DNA of 64,000 nucleotides from Talpa occidentalis (taxonomy: Eukaryota > Chordata > Mammalia > Eulipotyphla > Talpidae): assembly GCF_014898055.3 (NCBI RefSeq), contig NW_023605194.1:59063361-59127360 (forward strand). Reading direction: 5' to 3'. How positions within the stretch are numbered: the stretch's first letter is position 1; every line of letters starts with the position of its first letter. Both the position numbers and the translations under genes were made by a program. The notes beneath the pieces are model-generated. The model saw only the letters and a program-made list of their open reading frames with translations. It had not been told where the DNA came from and searched no databases. Shown piece after piece: positions 38,150 to 51,139 of the stretch.

Positions 38150-38800
38150 ATAATTACAGGGCCTCGTGTGAAATAAAAATGCTGGACTTCTACTCAAAAC
38201 ACAGGGGGAATGTACATATAAAGTTTTATCCTTCTTCCCCTTGAACCATGTCTCTGCACATGTGACTCTGCACTGCCTGTCTGGTACCCCTCCCACCAAA
38301 TGTTGAACCGATAGGCCATGCCTCAGGCAGAGGAGGAGAAATCAGGCCAGATATCTTCCTCACCCGTGGCAGAAGAGGTATTGCAATTTTTTGCTAGAAG
38401 ATGCTAGGTACTTACATGAGGGCAGGGATTAAATAAAGGTTTCTCCCTGCTGAGTCCCCCTATGCGTACAATGGCTCTGACAGTCTAGACCTGGGATGGC
38501 TAGTTTGCATGCCCGTACCAGGATCGTGCTGTGGACAGTGGGAAATAATGATCAGTGTAGGGGAGATTTTAAGGGTGTGAGAACCAATCCTAGAGATGCA
38601 GGGGGGCAAGGAGAAAAGTAATAGCTCATTACCCAAGTTCCACATCACTTCATTATCCCATGCAACTCTACAATCACAAATTAAAGGATGAAATTATTAA
38701 GAATTTTAAGACAGTGGCCACATAGCTTAAACTCCAAGCACTGAGCTCTCTGACACCAAGCCCTTATGATCACCCCAGTCCACACGCAAGACAGCTAACC
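38150..38800 (+). mobile_element. Possible ancient DNA-transposon relic
   Basis: Fragments acagggcctcgtgtgaaataaaaatg near 38156 and attattaagaattttaagacagtggcc near 38692 resemble two parts of an old MER-type DNA transposon, with unrelated sequence between. Family and limits are not secure. Confidence 0.28.
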
Positions 38801-38801
38801 C

Positions 38802-40020
38802 TCATGGTGGCTATGACTCACAATAGCACCAAGAATAAAATATGGCTCAACATGTTTACTTACATACTCATCTTCTGGAAGGAGACAATGGGCATTTTCA
38901 TGAAATACAAAGATCAAAGGACTACAGAAAGTCTGTGACTTTATAGCAAAACTAAGGGAAATGACACTCAAGAAATCTGAAGTTTCTTAAGTATTAGTTG
39001 AGCAGATCCTTCAGAGAGAGAAAAGTCAATGATCAGAAGACCAGCAGTTCTATAACAAATTACTATAAGTGTTGTTCAAAAATAATCAGAAGTCCTCTTC
39101 CAGGAAGTGAAAGCCAGTCTTCTGGCAGGGAGAAGTGGAGAGCAGTGTAGTGATGCAAACTGATACATGTGTTGGAGACTGGAGTGGTCTTGCATGCAAT
39201 GGTCAAGTACTAGGAGTTTTATGAAATACGCATTAAATCACTGGCTGCTTAAAATCAATTCAACCACAGAAATCACCATATTCAAGTTTACGAAAGTTTG
39301 TGGGAGCAGAACATGCAAATACTTAAAATCAAAATAAGACTATTTTCTTATTGGGGATAATTGATCTAATGTATATGATTCTTCACCAAAATGAATCCAG
39401 CAGCACTGTATAGGATTATGTGTAAGGGATACTGACGGAAGGAAAAGGGAGTATTAACAGGAGCATAAGAATGATATAAGGCTTTACACAAGAACAAATT
39501 AACCAATTAATTTGATGAATTGATGAATTGGGATTAGGTTTGGAGCTAGAGGATATATAAAAAATATCTCACAGGTTTGAACCCTCAAATAGTGGAGGGC
39601 AATGGTTAAAGCTAACATAAATTGAAAGTAGCAGGTGAAGAAAGATTTCATAAAATGATGAATTCAATTTAAAACATTGCATGTTTTAGGTAGCACAACC
39701 TGCCTACTTGTATTTGGCTAAATGGGAATTCAGAAGTTCAGGAGTGAGAACCCAGTTAGAGATAATAAAAGTTCATCTAGGAATCAGCGAGTCATTAAGA
39801 AGGATAGTTAAGGAAATGAATTGTTTAAGTGTAAGAAGGAAGAAACAGGAGAGCAGAGTTTGAAGAAGAAATCCCTGAGGTGTCTGAGCAGAGAGTAAGT
39901 GAGCGGAAGAGGAGGAAGCAGAATGGAAGACGAACTACCCACCACATTATTAAATAGTTATTCATCTCTGATAAAGCAAGGAGGTATAAGACTTTCTGAA
40001 CAAAGAAAATTATGTTCCTG
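38802..40020. other. Unassigned intronic DNA
   Basis: Nothing recognised. Confidence 0.45.
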
Positions 40021-40033
40021 AAAATCTAGTGTC

Positions 40034-40149
40034 TTGGTGATGGATGTGGTGTGGTGGCATACATCGAAAGAGGTGGGACCTTCTATCTCTGAATCACTTA
40101 CAGTGTTGTAAATGAATGTTACATCAATAAAATTAAAATTAAAATTAAA
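40034..40149 (+). mobile_element. Short retroposed fragment of unknown source
   Basis: A 116-bp segment with an A-rich end (atcaataaaattaaaattaa…) flanked by a 13-bp duplication with one mismatch: aaaatctagtgtc (40021-40033) and aaaatctaatgtc (40150-40162). This is a target-primed insertion. The body (gtgatggatgtggtgtggtg) is not one of the other L1 or SINE families here. Confidence 0.7.
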
Positions 40150-40164
40150 AAAATCTAATGTCAA

Positions 40165-41108
40165 AAGGATACTTAGGAAAAGCACTGGAAACAGTAGTAA
40201 TCAGTCCATTTATAGTCTGTCATTTGATGTGGGGAAGTTTAACACCTTATTCCTTATTCCTAACAGTGCAAACACTGCTGTTGACAAAGACCCCATAAGG
40301 AGTGTAGTTAAAGCATTTACTGTCAGAACTGCATTGCCTTAGGACAAAAGTCACTGCAAACAGTTCACTGACTCTTTTTTTGAATTTGGCACTTGATTGG
40401 TTGGGAGAGGTATGAGAAAGAACATGGCAAAACCAATTATCTTGCCTTGTTCCAGGAAGAAGCCTTTTATGTTGCTTTGATTTTTCTCTGCAAGGTAACT
40501 GGGAAATAGAGTTTTAACTCCTTACTTTTGAAAAGGTTTCTAAATAGGTATCTATACTATTTTCTAAAGCAATTGGTAACATTTGACATTATAACATACA
40601 CACACAGCCTTACTCACTAGCACTCTGCTAAAAGTCTGTGAATTCAGTCAATAAAAATATGATTTTGTGGAATTTATATATAACAGGACATAAATTTAAT
40701 AACTAACTTTGTCTCCCCTTGCTTCACTATTGTGTATAGGTCAGACTATATAATTATGCACATGATTTTATTCTTTGTTCTACATAGAAATTTCTCACTC
40801 CTTTTTTCTTCTGTTCCTTATGGTGAACAAAGGATGCTAATCCAGATGAACTTAAACTAGCATGATTTTTGTGTGTAAGGGTTGAATTTTCATTTTATTT
40901 CCTGTCTATAGGTTTGTATGGTTATGGTTCTTCCCATCTATGCTACATGAGTCTTAGTTAGAACGCCAGTTGCTTTCTGGCTACAAAGAAGTTAACACGT
41001 GACAAAATTTACATTGAAAGAGTTATATGTTCATAACAGAGCAAAATTGATGACAAAAATTCTTGTGTATGATAAGCAATGCATTTCAAAGTATTTTGAC
41101 TGCAACAC
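40165..41108. other. Unassigned intronic DNA
   Basis: Nothing recognised. Confidence 0.45.
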
Positions 41109-41125
41109 ATCAAATACACAGTCAA

Positions 41126-41393
41126 GGGCCTCTCTGGTGGCGCTGGTGGTTGAGCGCCGCACTGAAGCTATCCGCAGCGTCTGCAGCACCAGTTCGATCC
41201 CCACCGGCCGGCGAAAATCCCACGCGGTTCAGCAGACCTTTCCTGTCTCGCCCGCTGCTCCCCTCAGCAGTGTATTTCATCAGTCTGCCTATTCTTTTCC
41301 CTGCTCTGTCTCTGATGAATCCTCTCACCCTCCTGCGCATCTGGCCTGTACCCCGGTTCTTGTATAAATAAATAAATCTTAAAAAAAAAAGCT
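41126..41393 (+). mobile_element. tRNA-derived SINE, older type
   Basis: Head GGGCCTCTCTGGTGGCGCTGG, B-box region AGTTCGATCCCC, end GGCCTGTACCCCGGTTCTTG with AAATAAATAAATC and poly-A. The 16-bp perfect duplication tcaaatacacagtcaa flanks it (41110-41125, 41394-41409). Confidence 0.95.
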
Positions 41394-41409
41394 TCAAATA
41401 CACAGTCAA

Positions 41410-43485
41410 ATAAATATTATGAATATAAAGTAGTGACCACATTCCTAGAAAGTATGGTCATGGGGAGAATGATGAGCAGTCAAAGGTGCTCTGAGGGGCT
41501 TATAACACAGAGCAGGAGAGGCAGAGATGGCACCTAACACAGATGGCACCCAGCAACCGAAATGCAAAGAACATTCCCTGTGGATACATGCTGGGGGAGA
41601 AACAATCTTTTAATTTTCAGTGATCAGCATTGGTAGTGTCAATTTTCATAAGCTAAGAAAAAAATACATTAAGAAAGCTGTAATAACATGTCAATATCAA
41701 AATGAAATGCTTACACTGGAGCTGAATATTTATAGACTGAAGGTCATATTGCAAGATTTAGTTTGAAAGCATTTGAAAATAATCAGCCTGTAAAAGAAAA
41801 AGACCAAATAAATAATATAAATACAAATAGAGCAATAAAATTATTCATTGGAAAAACAAACCTGGGAAAATGCCCTAAGCACATTTAAATTAGAAAACAA
41901 ATTTATCCAGCATTCCACTCTCACTTAACAAAGTCCCACTTTTTATATACTCATAAGAAGAATCTACTTTAACATCCTTGGCAGAATTCTCACCTCAGCA
42001 CCTTGTCCCGAGAGCCTAATAAATGGGGGAAAAAAGGCAGTTCCGGTTTTCTGAGGAAGTTTATACTATTGATGCCGGAAGCCGGTACATATCTGACAAG
42101 TCTGGACTAATGGAAAGGGTTTGGAAAAGGGAGATTTCCAAGTTCTCCCCTTTGTGCATTATTTGTTTGTCTCTGTGCATAGATTTGTTGGCAAAAAGGA
42201 GAGAGACCTCAAGAGAAACTGAGGTTTGGGAGGGACAGTATAAAGTTGTTGATGGGGTTCAGGACACATAACCTTAAGATATGGCACCTTAATATCTGAT
42301 TATTTTAAATAATGAAATGTATGAGAAATGCTACAAGAGAAAACAGAAGCAGGAAATTCAATCTGATCTTTCCCCTGTCCTTCCTCAGAGACAAGTCAAA
42401 AAAGTCTCCTGTCAGAAATGCCTCCCTATCCCCAATCCAGGGGGAAGGTTCAGGGGGTCCCTCAGGACTCTGCAAGAATGTTGAGAAGAATCCCAGCAAA
42501 GGAAACATGGACAAGTCCCCCAGTTCACTACACTTACCTCATACTCTAGGATCTATCATATTTCTAAACAACCATCCAGACTTAACAAATCTATCATGAA
42601 AATACTCAGGTTTATCAATTGCTTTATTTCTTTGTTAACTTATGAAGGGTCCCATGTCACAAAAAACTTACACTAAAAAAACAGTATTTTTTTCCTACTA
42701 TTCATGTGTTGTTATCAATCAAATTTCCCAGGCATTTAGGGAATCCTAAAAGGCATTAGGATACTCCTAAGATGATCAAGGACAAATGAACCCTTACTCA
42801 ATAAACATCTGCCTATTAGAGAATGACAGAAGGATTAGAAGAAACACCCCCCACCCCTAATGCCAAAGCTGAATACAAGAACAACATTTAGATAAGTTTT
42901 GAGGAATTAGGAGTATTTAATGTTTCATTTTTTATCTATTAATCCCTCCATGCCACAGATCATGTTTCTTACTGTTTTTGCAATGAAGCTAAATCCCTGG
43001 GACTTTGTAGCCACTCCATAAATAGGCCACACCTCCTCCCACTAGCCACTCTGTTTCCTTTCATCCTCCACTCAGTCAGCTACATCCTTTCTACCCCCTA
43101 GGCAAACATGGTGTGTATGTCTTCACTTATTTGGAGGAAAGTTGGCCTCCCCATGTATACTAATTACATTCCCATCCATACAGAAGTCACCCTGGCCCAC
43201 TCCTAAACTGTCAAGTTTTTCTAAACTCTGACCTCCTACACTGATACACAACATTCCCCATTCTATTTCCCTCCCACAATCATTATTTTAGCTTTCATTA
43301 TCCCCCAAGGCACTGGTACACCCAAAACTGGAGTATGCAATTATGAGCAAAACCCCAAAAGTCAAGGAAATTCACATGTGTGGTCAAGAGTAAGACACAA
43401 ATGAAACTATATTTTACTTATTAATGAAATATAACAATTTTTGTTTATTTTGTCTTACTCTCTCAAAATTTTAGAGGGTAGAGAC
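41410..43485. other. Unassigned intronic DNA
   Basis: No family recognised. The GGAAG/GAAAC-rich stretch at 42020-42260 has an 82-codon open frame with no features I know. I treat it as chance. Confidence 0.42.
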
Positions 43486-43489
43486 TTAG

Positions 43490-44690
43490 ACCTCAATGTC
43501 TTTTATGTGTAATTCCAATTCAAACATTACTTCTGCAATGTATTCCTTCTACACTTGCCTTGATGTATCAGATGAAGGTATTCCCCTTCCATCCCCCTAC
43601 CCTGCATTTTGCTGCTTTTCTGATCGTCTTTTTAGGCAGTATCACCTCCAACCATCCATCCAGCCTAGCAGTTTCTAAGTCTCATTTTCTCCCTTGCTTT
43701 CCCTGTATTCAGCATACCCCACTGATTTAACACCCTAAGTCCTCAAATCTGAATATAAGCCTCCATTCCCACTGCTTTGACCTAAGGTCTTATCTTTTTC
43801 ATTTCTGGCTGATCATACCATCTCCATTCTTCTCTCCTCTTCCTGTCCCTTTCCACCCTGTTTCAGGGTGACTTTTAATAAATGCACATCCAACCATCTC
43901 CCTAAACCCATTATTTAGCATGGGACATAAAATCCTTGATGGGGGCGGCCCAGGTAGTGCAGCGGGTTGAGCACAGCACTGTGAAGCTGTCCGCAGCCTC
44001 TGCAGCAAGGGTTCGATTCCAGGTCGGCCAGGGAGATACCCACATGGCGTGGCAGACCGCTCCTGTCTCGCCCACTGCTCCCCTCAGCAGTGCTTTTGGT
44101 CCATCTGCCTTTCTGCTCCCTGCTTTTGGTCCATCTGCTCTGTCTCTGGTGAATTCTCTCATACTCCCAAGCTTCTGGCCTCTACCCCAGTTCTTGTATA
44201 AATAAATAAATCTTTAAAAAAAATCCTTCATAGGCTATTCCCCTACTTTCCTCTCCAGACATTCTGCACCTACTGTAGTCTCAATCTTGACAAGTGTTGA
44301 ATGTTTCTGAAACTCCCTAAACTTTACATGTCCTTGTCTCCAACTGCATTTTTTTTATTTCTCTGCTTAAAATGATTTTTCCCCTCTATTTGCCACTATT
44401 TTACATGATTTTAGCAATTGATCAAGTGTATTGTCTTCTCCAAGAAGTCTTTGAACTCAAGCTAATACCCATCCTTCAATCCAATCTTTAGAATGAATCA
44501 CATCCCTTTTCATAACATCTTTTTACGTTCTTCCATAGTGAACCCTAAAGCAGAGAGAATTGGGTGTTGGGCATCGAACATCCCTTAAGGGCAAATACTA
44601 TATTTTATTTCATGTTTATAATTGCACTTCAAACACACTTCCTGGCACAAAGGATGTTATCATGATGTTATCAAATGGCTAAATGAATAC
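43490..44690 (+). mobile_element. L2 LINE 3' portion, split by a SINE
   Basis: Diverged L2 text on both sides of the SINE: tatctttttcatttctggctgatcat, ctaaacttta catgtcc…, cttctccaagaagtctttgaactc, gcaaatactatattttattt, then cttcctggcacaaaggatg near the 3' end. Confidence 0.6.
43941..44219 (+). mobile_element. tRNA-derived SINE, older type with internal duplication
   Basis: Head GGGGCGGCCCAGGTAGTGCAG, B box GGTTCGATTCC, end GGCCTCTACCCCAGTTCTTG. The block gcttttggtccatctgc is repeated (near 44092 and 44122). The duplication aaaatccttgat/aaaatccttcat has one mismatch. Confidence 0.9.
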
Positions 44691-44794
44691 ATAAAGTATT
44701 TAAATACTTGTTAGCTGAATTGACACCAAGTTCTTTAGAGAATAAACAGAACTTTCTGATCTGAGAACTTTATGATCTAATATATTTCAAAAGA

Positions 44795-45092
44795 GGGACT
44801 CCCTGGTGGTGCAAGGGGTTAAATAGTAGCACTATGAAGCTATCAGCAGCCACTGCAGCATGAGTTCGATCCCCCACCAGGGAGTTAACCCACATAGTGC
44901 AGCAGACCTCTCATGCCTCACTGGCTGCTCCCCTCAGCAATGTATTTCAGTCAGTCTGCCTGTTCTGCTCACCACTCTGTCTCTGGTGAATCCTCGCACC
45001 CCCCGCACCTCTGGCCTGTACTGTAGTTCTTGGATGCATAAATAAATAAATCTTTAAAAAATAAATAAAAAAGAAAAAGAAAAAGAAAAAGA
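44795..45092 (+). mobile_element. tRNA-derived SINE, oldest type with (GAAAAA)n tail
   Basis: Head GGGACTCCCTGGTGGTGCAAGG, gagttcgatcccccacc, body cagacctctcatgcctcac, end ttcttggatgcataaataaa, then AAATAAATAAAA and a GAAAAA repeat at 45071-45092. No clear duplication. Confidence 0.85.
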
Positions 45093-45094
45093 TG

Positions 45095-45395
45095 AAGCTT
45101 CATTCCCCTACAAAAGTGAAAATGTTTTTAATATACCTCATAGGCAGAAATTAAAAAGTTTACTTAATGTCATTGTTAAATTATTAAAGTAGAATTTGTA
45201 CCATCAACTAATGACCTCATAAATTATCCAAAGCATCTGATTTGCTTCTTTCAAGCTTTCTATCATAGATTGCTTTAAGGGAATAGCAGTAACTTCAAAA
45301 TATTCATCATTCCTATCTGACATTTACTTACTCTTCAAATCTATTTAGCAATATTTATTTTATTTCTTCCAAGGACAGTAAACACTAATGACTTC
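45095..45395. other. Unassigned intronic DNA
   Basis: Nothing recognised. Confidence 0.45.
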
Positions 45396-45399
45396 TTTT

Positions 45400-46195
45400 T
45401 TCTCCTCTAATTTTATTGAGATTATAATAAATGTATAATTCTGTGTAATTTTCAGGCGCACAAAGTGTTGATTTATGTACATTTTGATATTCAAAATGAT
45501 TACCACCAAGGCATTAGTTAACTGTATTACATCACACAGTTACCATTTCTTTTTGTGTGAGAACATGCAAGATTTTGAAGTATATATAATACAGTATGAA
45601 CTATAATCACTGTGATGCATATTAGCGTCCCAAAACTTATTCATCTTTTGGTATAACTACAAGTTTATACTCTGACCAGCATCTCCCCATTCCCTGCATT
45701 CTACAGCTCTGACAACTATCATTCTAATCTGTTTTTATGAGCATAACTACCTTAGATTCTATATATAAGTGTGATCATACTGTACTTGCCTTTCTCTATC
45801 TGAGTTTTTCTATTTAGAATAATGCCTTCAAGATCCAACTATCTGTCACAGAGATATATCTCACAACATATGTGTGTACAGATACACACATATCTATACA
45901 TGTGCACATATACATGTGTGTGGACATATACATCACACCATACACACACACACACACACACACATCTTTTTTATTCATTTGTCTGTCAATAAACCCTTAA
46001 GTAGTTTCTTTGGCTTGGCTATTATGAATAATGCTGCAGTAAGCATGGAAGTGCAGATAACTTCACAATCCTATTTTCATTTCCTTTGGATATATACCAA
46101 GAAGTAGGATTGTTGGATCATATGGTGTTCTATTTTTAATTTTCTGAGGAATGTCCATATTTTCCAAAGCATGCACCAATTTGGATGTGCTACTG
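45400..46195 (-). mobile_element. L1M (LINE-1) 3' fragment
   Basis: Antisense L1M landmarks in order: ttttattgagattataataaatg, acttattcatcttttggtataact, ccagcatctccccattccctg, agtgtgatcatactgtacttg, attatgaataatgctgcagtaagcatgg, then tccaaagcatgcaccaatttgga. A (CA)n repeat is embedded. Confidence 0.8.
45942..45964 (+). repeat. (CA)n microsatellite
   Basis: About 11 CA units inside the L1M copy, preceded by ACATAT/TGTG-type interrupted repeats from 45870. Confidence 0.95.
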
Positions 46196-46199
46196 ATAA

Positions 46200-48265
46200 T
46201 TGTCTTGGGCTAGCAAAAATATGGAATATAAATGAAAGTTTAATTTTATTATAGGAAGAGCATCGATATTGTGCAACAGTTACACTGATGAATTATAGGA
46301 GGATTTTACATTTTCAAAAGAGAGTATAAATAATTCTGCATATTTCCACATATCAGACAACACGTATAGATCTTAAAAATAAAATCCTTAATTACTCATA
46401 TAAAAAAATATGTTACAAAGTGCTATTGTGTAGTACTCTTAGGAAAACAAGCTCATTAGTTTAATAACATAAACACATTAGTTTAATGACAAAATGCTTA
46501 ACTGATTCCATTGCCTTTATATAGTTTCATCTAATTAAACACAGTCGGCCAGTATTTATCACCAATTTTATAATTCACAATGCAATGTGGATAAAGCCTC
46601 AAATCCATAAGAAAGAATAAAAAGACAGGAAAAAAATTCTCCTGTTCATGAATACTTAATATTGGAGATTTATGAAAATAAATACCAAGGGGGAGTCAAG
46701 ACTTTTCCCAAGCAGATATAAACATATGGGCACTATTTTATTCCAAAATTTTTACCTCATTACTACTCAATAAGTGATATAAATACTTAGTTTGAAATAG
46801 TGCTGCTGGAGAAATGAACTTCTTAGTCAGTTATCAGCATGTCATGATACCCAACTTATGCTAAATAAAACTCATCTTCTAGTTTTATTTCAAGTTCCAG
46901 GGAAATGCAATATTTTAACTGAATATACTTTAGCAAAACATGTATCTACTTAAAAGAATGGAAAATAATGTTTTAACAGGGAATATTCTGAAAGGAATTT
47001 GAGACAAAATCCATTATCTTGTATTACTACATGAGCATCAGTAGAATAGCTGACATGTGATACATTACGTTGGGTATTTTCTATGTCAGTATATCCCAAT
47101 TTTTTTTCAACATCATGACATAAGTAACATGATAATGTCTATCAAGACATGCAGTAAATGAATAGGGGTTCCCTAAAGAATCCCACCATTAGCCCACCGA
47201 TGCAGGTCATTCTTTGACCACACTATACAACTTCCTAGCACGTGGTTCTGTGGGGAACCAGAATACCAGGCAAACCTCCAGATAAGGACAATTTAATCAG
47301 GGATGCATGGTTAGTGCCTATTAATTTATCTGCGTACAGCAACAAATGGTGGCAAAATATGAGGTATACACTGGAAAAATGAAGGAGAGTAACAGAGAGA
47401 GATGAAGGCCATGGAATTGGTCATCTTAGATCCCTCCAAATCACCCAGGCATATAACTTTCAATACAGGGTCAGACTCACTTTATCAATAACATAATGAT
47501 AATGTGAGTGATATTATACTGAAATGTTTGTGATATTTAAGAACTTACATAAGCTAAATAATGTACCTTGAGGGAGACAGATATATAGATGCAGATATAG
47601 ATATAGATACATAATTTATTGCTACAGTTGGAACAGAAAGGTTACAATCAGAACACATAAGTGAATGAAAATTTCAAAATTCATTATTCAAAATCACTAT
47701 GGTTTTCCTAAAAAAGTCATAAACTAAGATTTTTCTTCCATTTTTTAAATTAGAGCATATATATTATATGACTTGTAAACCTCTATCTAATTTGTTACAC
47801 CAAGACATTTCTGGAAAAGATTCATATGCTACTGTAAAGCACAGATCTGACCAATTGTCATTATCCATTCCAAGATGACAAAATATAGGCAGAATGATTC
47901 ATTTACATATATTAACCAAATAAAGCATGGCAAGAAACAAATGCAATAGAATTGGATACTTCTGGGAGATGGAGATTTCTAATAAACATAAAAATGATTA
48001 TGACTTCAATGATTTTTTAAATAAATTCTTACTGTATTGCAATACTGAGAAAGCACTGTAAAAGCAAAGAAATAGCAACCGATTAAATTTTATAACATCT
48101 CTGATCCAGAGGCAAGACTTAATATACTCACGTTGACCAAAGTTGTCATGTACTGAAATTGTACTATCTTCTTCCAAAAAAATAGTAAGTCTAATATCAG
48201 AAAGCTGTTTTAGCTTACATGTGAGCTTAACAAGCAAATCAGATATGGAGGTGTGTTCCTTAAAG
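46200..48265. other. Unassigned intronic DNA
   Basis: A short AGATAT-type run lies at 47578-47612. Otherwise nothing recognised. Confidence 0.45.
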
Positions 48266-48269
48266 TCTT

Positions 48270-48435
48270 AATTGTGTAGTGGTGGATTCCAAAAGCTTCC
48301 CAGAGGCCATTTTTCTCCCCTGTGAAATGGATATACTAACATTTTCATGAAATTGTCATAAAAATAATTGCAGAGTTGTCAGCTCACTTGCTAATCACAT
48401 AGTAAATACCCAACACATATAATAAATAAATTAAT
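48270..48435 (+). mobile_element. MIR SINE fragment
   Basis: Core-like text gccatttttctcccctgtgaaatgg and an end tcacatagtaaatacccaac match MIR in order, strongly diverged. Confidence 0.5.
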
Positions 48436-48439
48436 GAAG

Positions 48440-49685
48440 CCCTGTCCTGAAGACATTTACTTCATTTGTCAATTTTTTTTGTAGTCATCACTCTCATTCT
48501 TTAGAACTTACCTTACTTTTCTGTTCAGTTACTTAGTTCAACCGAAATTCAGAACCAGCTCCAAAGTTTTTCCCTTATATCCTTTTCAATTACCTTGCCT
48601 CCTCTGACTTTTGCCCTAATGGTCAGATCAGTCTCTCTAGCCCAGCTTCTTATAATAATTCTAATTTCTAAATTGCATCCCTTGACCAACTTGAATAAAG
48701 TTCTTACTTCTATTCCAAAAGAATTTCACAGAACCAACCTATGTTAGCAAATGTTCAACTCTAGGAGAGATTTGTAACCAGAACCTTAGAACAGAATAGT
48801 GAAAAGCAGATAATATAATTAGTACAACCATTAGTGTCATTCACGAAAGAGCCCAGGCTCTCTGTATCACTGGAAAACTATAATACTGTACTCCCCTACC
48901 CTCCTGAGAAACTATGTATGGCGGTATGACTTATCTGTACTAATAAATTGTTGACAAAAATAATGTGTGCTTCTAGGCAGAAGTTTTAAGAACACCAATT
49001 CCCCATACTCCTTCCTGGGGATGTAGCCTCTGACAAAATTCCAGATGGTAATTGATCTATCACCCTGGATTCTAGCTTGAGAAAAACACAGAACAAAGAT
49101 CTAAAAGCTGCTAATAACATGAGTGAGAAATATGTATTTTTACTTTTTGATATTACTTTGAGGGTTGCTTTACCCTCACAGTATAAATTCATGTTGATGA
49201 TAGAAATAAAGAGATGATTGTAATAAAGAGCACACCTGTTCAAATCTAGCTTTACCACTCATCTGTACAAATTTAGGGAATTTATTCACCATGTTTTTAG
49301 AAATAAGTCAGGGTTATTTACTTGTCCTATCCCTGCCTCGACTTTCTCATCCCAGTAAAACAGGGAATAACAATAGAATCTAAGTCATTGGATCTGAGGA
49401 ATAAAATTGTATTATAAGCAATAGGAATAGAAATATAACTGGTCTAACACATATGCTATTTGGGGTTCAATAAAAATTGGAAAGATAATATCCTTGATCA
49501 TAGGCACTTAAAATGAGATAGGGAGAAATGAAGCATATTTAAAGATAACTAGAATTCATAATAAATACAGAAAGGGAGAATTAAGTAAAATTGTGTGTAA
49601 TTTTAAAGAAGGGAAATCATTTCTTGCCTGGGAAACAGAATGCATGGTGAATACTATGGGATTTCCATGGAATCTTGAAAAGGAA
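48440..49685. other. Unassigned intronic DNA
   Basis: Nothing recognised. Confidence 0.45.
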
Positions 49686-49686
49686 G

Positions 49687-49880
49687 GGTTTTTTTTTTTT
49701 TTAATTTTAATTTTTTTAATTTTATATATTTCTTTACATTATTTTTCATTTTTGCACAATGTATGCATTTTCATCTTGGTTATAGTCCCCCTACAATTCC
49801 CACCCCCCCCTTGTTTGATCCTACTCCCTCCTCACCCCATAATGTGTCTCTGGTTTATAGTTGCTTGTTGATTTTGAAGG
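49687..49880 (-). mobile_element. L1 3'UTR fragment
   Basis: T-run followed by ttttgcacaatgtatgcattttcatcttgg, tagtccccctacaattccc, then a C-run and gtgtctctggtttatagttgcttgttgat: the antisense of the same 3'UTR type as the 17.0-kb copy. Confidence 0.8.
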
Positions 49881-49956
49881 TTTAAAAGGTAAAGATGAAA
49901 AGGATTAGAAAGTAGGGGAGGTGAGCACATTTGCAATGACAAAGATAGTGTACTGC

Positions 49957-50034
49957 AATTATCTGCCCATTCTGTTCCCCATTCTGTCTCTGGTGAATCC
50001 TCTCACACCCTGCACCTCTGGCCTGTACCCCAGT
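49957..50034 (+). mobile_element. SINE 3' fragment, 5'-truncated
   Basis: tctgcccattctgttccccattctgtctctggtgaatcctctcacaccctgcacctctggcctgtaccccagtt-type text matches only the 3' third of the older SINE subfamily. Head and A-rich tail are absent. Confidence 0.8.
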
Positions 50035-50035
50035 T

Positions 50036-50802
50036 TAACATGTACATTTGTGTAGAGTATTAACTTATCTATAACCACCAATGTTCTAACCATATTATCA
50101 GTGTTATTTCTCTGATGTAGGCAAAACCAGGCCAAGTGTTGCTTCTATTTTTTTTTTTTTTTTAAGTAAAACATCTCATAGTACAGTGAAACAGAGAGGA
50201 ATACTTAATACATGACCATTCTCTTTGAGTAGAGAAAACAATGGAAAAGCTCTTTTTTTCCTAATTAAAGCTGAAAGAAGCCATTGAATGTTTTAAGTAT
50301 CTCCCTGAGTTTAACAACTTAGCTTAGTCCTGTTTCCACAGATGTGGGTGTACATAATTTCTATAATTCTATGTAGAATCTGGGTCTTTGGAAGAGCCTA
50401 TTTCAGAATGTCTGAGCATCTGTGTAAATACACATTTCAACACCAATTTAGAAGAAATAAAAGTTACGGATTTAAATCAATCCTAGGTCATTATACAAAT
50501 AGCCAGTTCAACACCTAACATAAGGAATATTCCTTTCGTAGAGTCCTTCTTGTTTTCTTAAATAAGCATTTGTTCTAGCAAATAGATTACAGTAGAAAAA
50601 GGGGTGGGGGAGAGGTAGTACAGTGTTAAGAATATCTGTAGCTAACAGCTGTACAGAAAAAGAGGAAAAGCCTAGGGAACATTGAAAGTAGAATAAAAGG
50701 ACAGAAAACCTCCACTTGCCTACTGAGATAAAGACCAATTAATCCAATATGATCAGCAATTTGGGGAAAATGTGTTTAAAGCATGATGGGAAAAGTCTGT
50801 AC
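50036..50802. other. Unassigned intronic DNA
   Basis: Only a poly-T run near 50150-50163 stands out. Confidence 0.45.
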
Positions 50803-50817
50803 CACAGATGAAGTTTA

Positions 50818-51122
50818 TTTTATTTTTTTTTTTTTAATAGAGGCATGTTTTATTTATTTATTTGGTTTGTTTTGTTTATACATGCACTGGGTACAGTCAG
50901 AAGCACGGGAGGGTGAGAGAATTCACCAGAGCCAGAAGCAGAGCAGGCAGAAGGACCGATGTACACTGCTGAGGGGAGCAGCGGGCGGCAGGAGAGGTCT
51001 GCACGCCATGTGGGACCCTCCTCCAGTGACAGGGGAGCAGCCGGGGATCGAACCGGCGCCGCAGAGGCTGCGGGCAGCTTCGCAACCCAGCGCTCAACCG
51101 CTGAGCCACCGGGGAGGCCCAA
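50818..51122 (-). mobile_element. tRNA-derived SINE, youngest type with 3' extension, minus orientation
   Basis: Poly-T, then aatagaggcatg, TTTATTTATTTGG, TTTGTTTTGTTTATACATGCACTGG, and the reversed head GAGCCACCGGGGAGGCCC. The 15-bp perfect duplication cacagatgaagttta flanks it (50803-50817, 51123-51137). Confidence 0.95.
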
Positions 51123-51139
51123 CACAGATGAAGTTTAAA

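Noticed and set aside
42023..42271. 82-codon frame at 42 kb as an exon
   Set aside because: No splice-site pattern in the PRKG1 direction, no known protein similarity and ordinary base composition.
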